Below, piece after piece: positions 61,823-64,000 of a DNA stretch of 64,000 nt. Made by a program: the position numbers and the translations under genes. Below the pieces are notes generated by a model. The model made no database searches and was not told where the DNA came from. It was given only the letters and a program-made list of their open reading frames with translations. The stretch is from Branchinecta lynchi. Lineage: Eukaryota; Arthropoda; Branchiopoda; Anostraca; Branchinectidae. Where the stretch lies: positions 19,749,689 through 19,813,688 of the forward strand of contig JAKZAP010000013.1 in assembly GCA_023053575.1 (NCBI GenBank), in the 5' to 3' direction. Every line of letters starts with the position of its first letter. Position 1 is the stretch's first letter.

Positions 61823-62644
61823 CTGGTTTTCTGAGTTGAGCAACTTGAGCTGGTCGCTAATCAGTGAATATTTTGCCGATTCTTCCTTCCTTAAGGCTCG
61901 TTCCTTCTTCAATTCAGGACTCCAGAAAGTCTTTATGCTGTGCATACTCGAACTGAGTTTTTGATTAATGAGTTCAAGCTCTTTCTTCAGTGTTGCAAGC
62001 TCTCTCGACAACTCACTATTTTGTGTCTGGAGGTCCATCAGAAAACCATCACGACCAGGTGGCATCATCCCACCAGGTTTCATACCCAAATCCACCGCTG
62101 GCGACTGTCGCGCCGAGCGGCTGGACATTCCATAATTGCCACTAGGTGGACCGTCACGGTACATCATATCATCCTCCATAATGGCCCCCCGGTCCATTGA
62201 CCTCTCTCGCCTTGCCATCCCATCCATGCTACGGTCCATAGACCGTTCACTCATATCGCGCGGGTCACGGTCACGGGGGTCACGGATTGGTAGAAACTCT
62301 CGGTCACGGTCATGGTTATCACGGTCAAGGGAGTGGTAGTTTCGTCCTATGCCACCGCCACTCGACCGCGTAGCGGAGCGGGATCGGTGGTGGCTCGAAA
62401 CAGGGGCAAGCCCGCTTGGTGGTCCGCGTCTTTCCATAGAATCCATAGGCGATATCTCGTTATCCGCTTCCAAGTAATTACTATGATTCACTAGGTCGTT
62501 ATGCAGTGGCGAGTTTAAATGCCCTCTTCCATAGTTCGGACTCCCCCTCACATCGTTTCTACCTTTATCGTCACGAAAATCACGTCTTGTGGGCCTGGGG
62601 GATCGCCCGCTCTGTTGCACACTGTTATACGGGTCACGGGACAT
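61823..62644 (-). CDS. brp: ERC/Bruchpilot scaffold, first coding exon
   Basis: The ATG is at 62644. The longer ORF call begins at a GTG, and an in-frame TGA lies 15 to 20 bases farther upstream. The exon is 822 nt (274 residues) and ends CAG|GTAGGA (GT at 61822-61821), phase 0. Residues 1-185 are low-complexity, with Arg/Ser/Asp/Gly-rich repeats: HHRSRSATRS, a DREFLPIRDPRDRDPRD block, an ERSMDRSMDGMARRERSMDR run and SARQSP. From about residue 203 a coiled coil begins, with FLMDLQTQNSELSRELATLK and the signature MHSIKTFWSPELKKERALRK. The last block is near-invariant in ERC/ELKS/CAST and Bruchpilot. The RS-rich N-terminus and PIR-PRDR block resemble arthropod Bruchpilot. Confidence 0.95.
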
Positions 62645-64000
62645 CACCACCGGGCTTGGGTATCATATTTACATGGATAAAATATCCCGCTCCTCACGTA
62701 GTCAATACATACGGGTAACTGATCTGTAGACCTACATCTGGAGACACGCTCGTTCCAGTCGGAGAGAGCGGTTGCGCGCCCTTCGATCAATGCAGGGAAG
62801 ACTCGGAGATTTTTTGGAAATTTCTCCTAGATTAGCTGTTGTTACATTTTCCCACGTTTTGTGACTGGTCGTTGTTATTGTTAGCGGATTACTTGGGACA
62901 AGATGTCAATGTAAAATAAAGAATGTCTAGGTTTGTAGGCAGTATCGAAAATCAATAACTGCCCTAGGTCATAGAACAACAAGACCTTGATTCTCAACAA
63001 GAGCAATTGTTTCGACGGATCCCAAAAATACTTTTACTATGTTATGTATTGCTTCACTGTGATTAAAAAGCGGGTGACAAATAAAAAATTGATAAAACAG
63101 ACGAATCGCAGAAAATCGCTGAAAAAAATGGGGACTGACATATTTCTGAGCTTTTTCAGAACCCGTGGATATGTAATATAATCCTTCCGGACCCTTTGGC
63201 CATAAACAATACGTAATTTTGTTCACCGAAAATAACACCTGTTCACGGAAAATAATTTCGAACCAATAGCTTATTCGGGATTATGTGTAACTACGGAATC
63301 TCCATAAATATGCCGAAGAGTTCCCGCATCGAAAAATTACCAAATAATTTCAGTAAATCTTCTCACCAAGTTCGTGACAACTACCGAATACTGGCAGTTA
63401 TACTGAATCCCCGTCATTATACCGAAGAGATTTGTACAGATAGCCTATTTAGAATTTTGTATAACTACCGAATCCCCGTAAATATAGCGTGCTATCGAAA
63501 AAATACCGAACAATTTGTGTACAGACGGATGGACAGGACTGTCCATCCGAGGTGAGTAGTTCTTCCCTACTCGATCGTGCCTTTTTCCAGTGTCCCAACC
63601 TTCCAACCAGTTTTATTGGAGAACTCATCACTATATTTCGAAGCCTCTTCTCTTCTTTAAATGTCGAGTCAAAGTCCCACTAAGAACTCGGCCGTACTCG
63701 AGATGAGCCACGAATTTTCTCTCTCTAAAAAAAAGTAATAAAGTATTTCCAGACGTAAATCAACCAATATAGTAAACCTTTTCATAACAGAACAATCAAA
63801 TTATAGGGTGAAGAAGCCTATAGCAGCGCCAAACCTCCTCGAAATGTGTATCGAGCAAAATCAACTATAGCTTTTAGAGGCGAACCGTGGACCTTCGTAT
63901 CTTAGCACTCTACCTCATTCTGTTACAGTGCGAACACACGATCAGGATTGGGAGCTCCATATGGATTCCATATGGAAAAGTTGAAAAAATTTCAACTTAA
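62645..64000. other. upstream region of the ERC/Bruchpilot start
   Basis: Probably 5' UTR, promoter or an upstream intron. No core promoter was recognised. At 63255-63530 a diverged unit 'AACTACCGAATCCCCGTAAATATACCGAA' recurs three times, about 95 bp apart, followed by a GGATGGACAGGACTGTCCATCC palindrome at 63527-63549. Confidence 0.5.

Noticed and set aside
62645..62650. GTG at 62650 as the start of the scaffold protein
   Set aside because: It is a non-ATG codon two codons upstream of the first in-frame ATG (62644), with a stop codon shortly before. ATG at 62644 is the normal choice.

Overview
The window is nuclear DNA from an invertebrate animal. It holds the 5' part of one host gene, five coding exons on the minus strand of an ERC/ELKS/CAST (Bruchpilot) active-zone scaffold. 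They lie at 61823-62644, 46341-46493, 23468-23620, 14132-14299 and 2025-2192. All start and end in phase 0 with GT/AG splice signals, and together they give 488 residues. The N-terminal RSARQSP-type and DREFLPIRDPRDR blocks and the later coiled-coil blocks resemble arthropod Bruchpilot more than vertebrate ERC, so an arthropod (perhaps a crustacean) is the best guess. The species cannot be named from this.

The introns are 9 to 23 kb long and packed with mobile DNA. They hold hAT-like and TA-flanked inverted-repeat elements, many short MITE families (often with poly-G/poly-C tracts), foldback elements, minisatellite arrays, and decayed LINE 3' ends with reverse-transcriptase pieces.

The main feature is a complete Polinton/Maverick element of 13,643 bp (25175-38817) in intron 2. 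It has a 6-bp target duplication (CCCGGT) and two 630-bp terminal inverted repeats with no difference seen by eye, each carrying a whole gene. All its genes look open. Leftwards from the centre run a protein-primed PolB, packaging ATPase, fibre-like protein, basic virion protein, adenain-like protease, zinc ribbon, integrase, a coiled-coil protein, penton-like protein, a small virion-type protein and the major capsid protein. A two-membrane-segment protein is transcribed rightwards.

Three points about this element deserve attention. (1) All 12 independent start codons sit in the same TAAATG initiator context, like poxvirus late promoters. (2) The protease and integrase frames lack both this motif and an ATG before their conserved N-termini. 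Each is joined to the ORF upstream in the -1 frame at a textbook slippery heptamer (A AAA AAC for protease, T TTA AAA for integrase), which suggests retrovirus-like programmed frameshifting. (3) A 12-copy array of short palindromes with 21-bp phasing lies between PolB and the ATPase, and a 49-bp tandem array lies in the divergent promoter region. A degenerate tRNA-Leu-like sequence sits next to the right TIR.

All calls come from reading the sequence. No database search or alignment was run.
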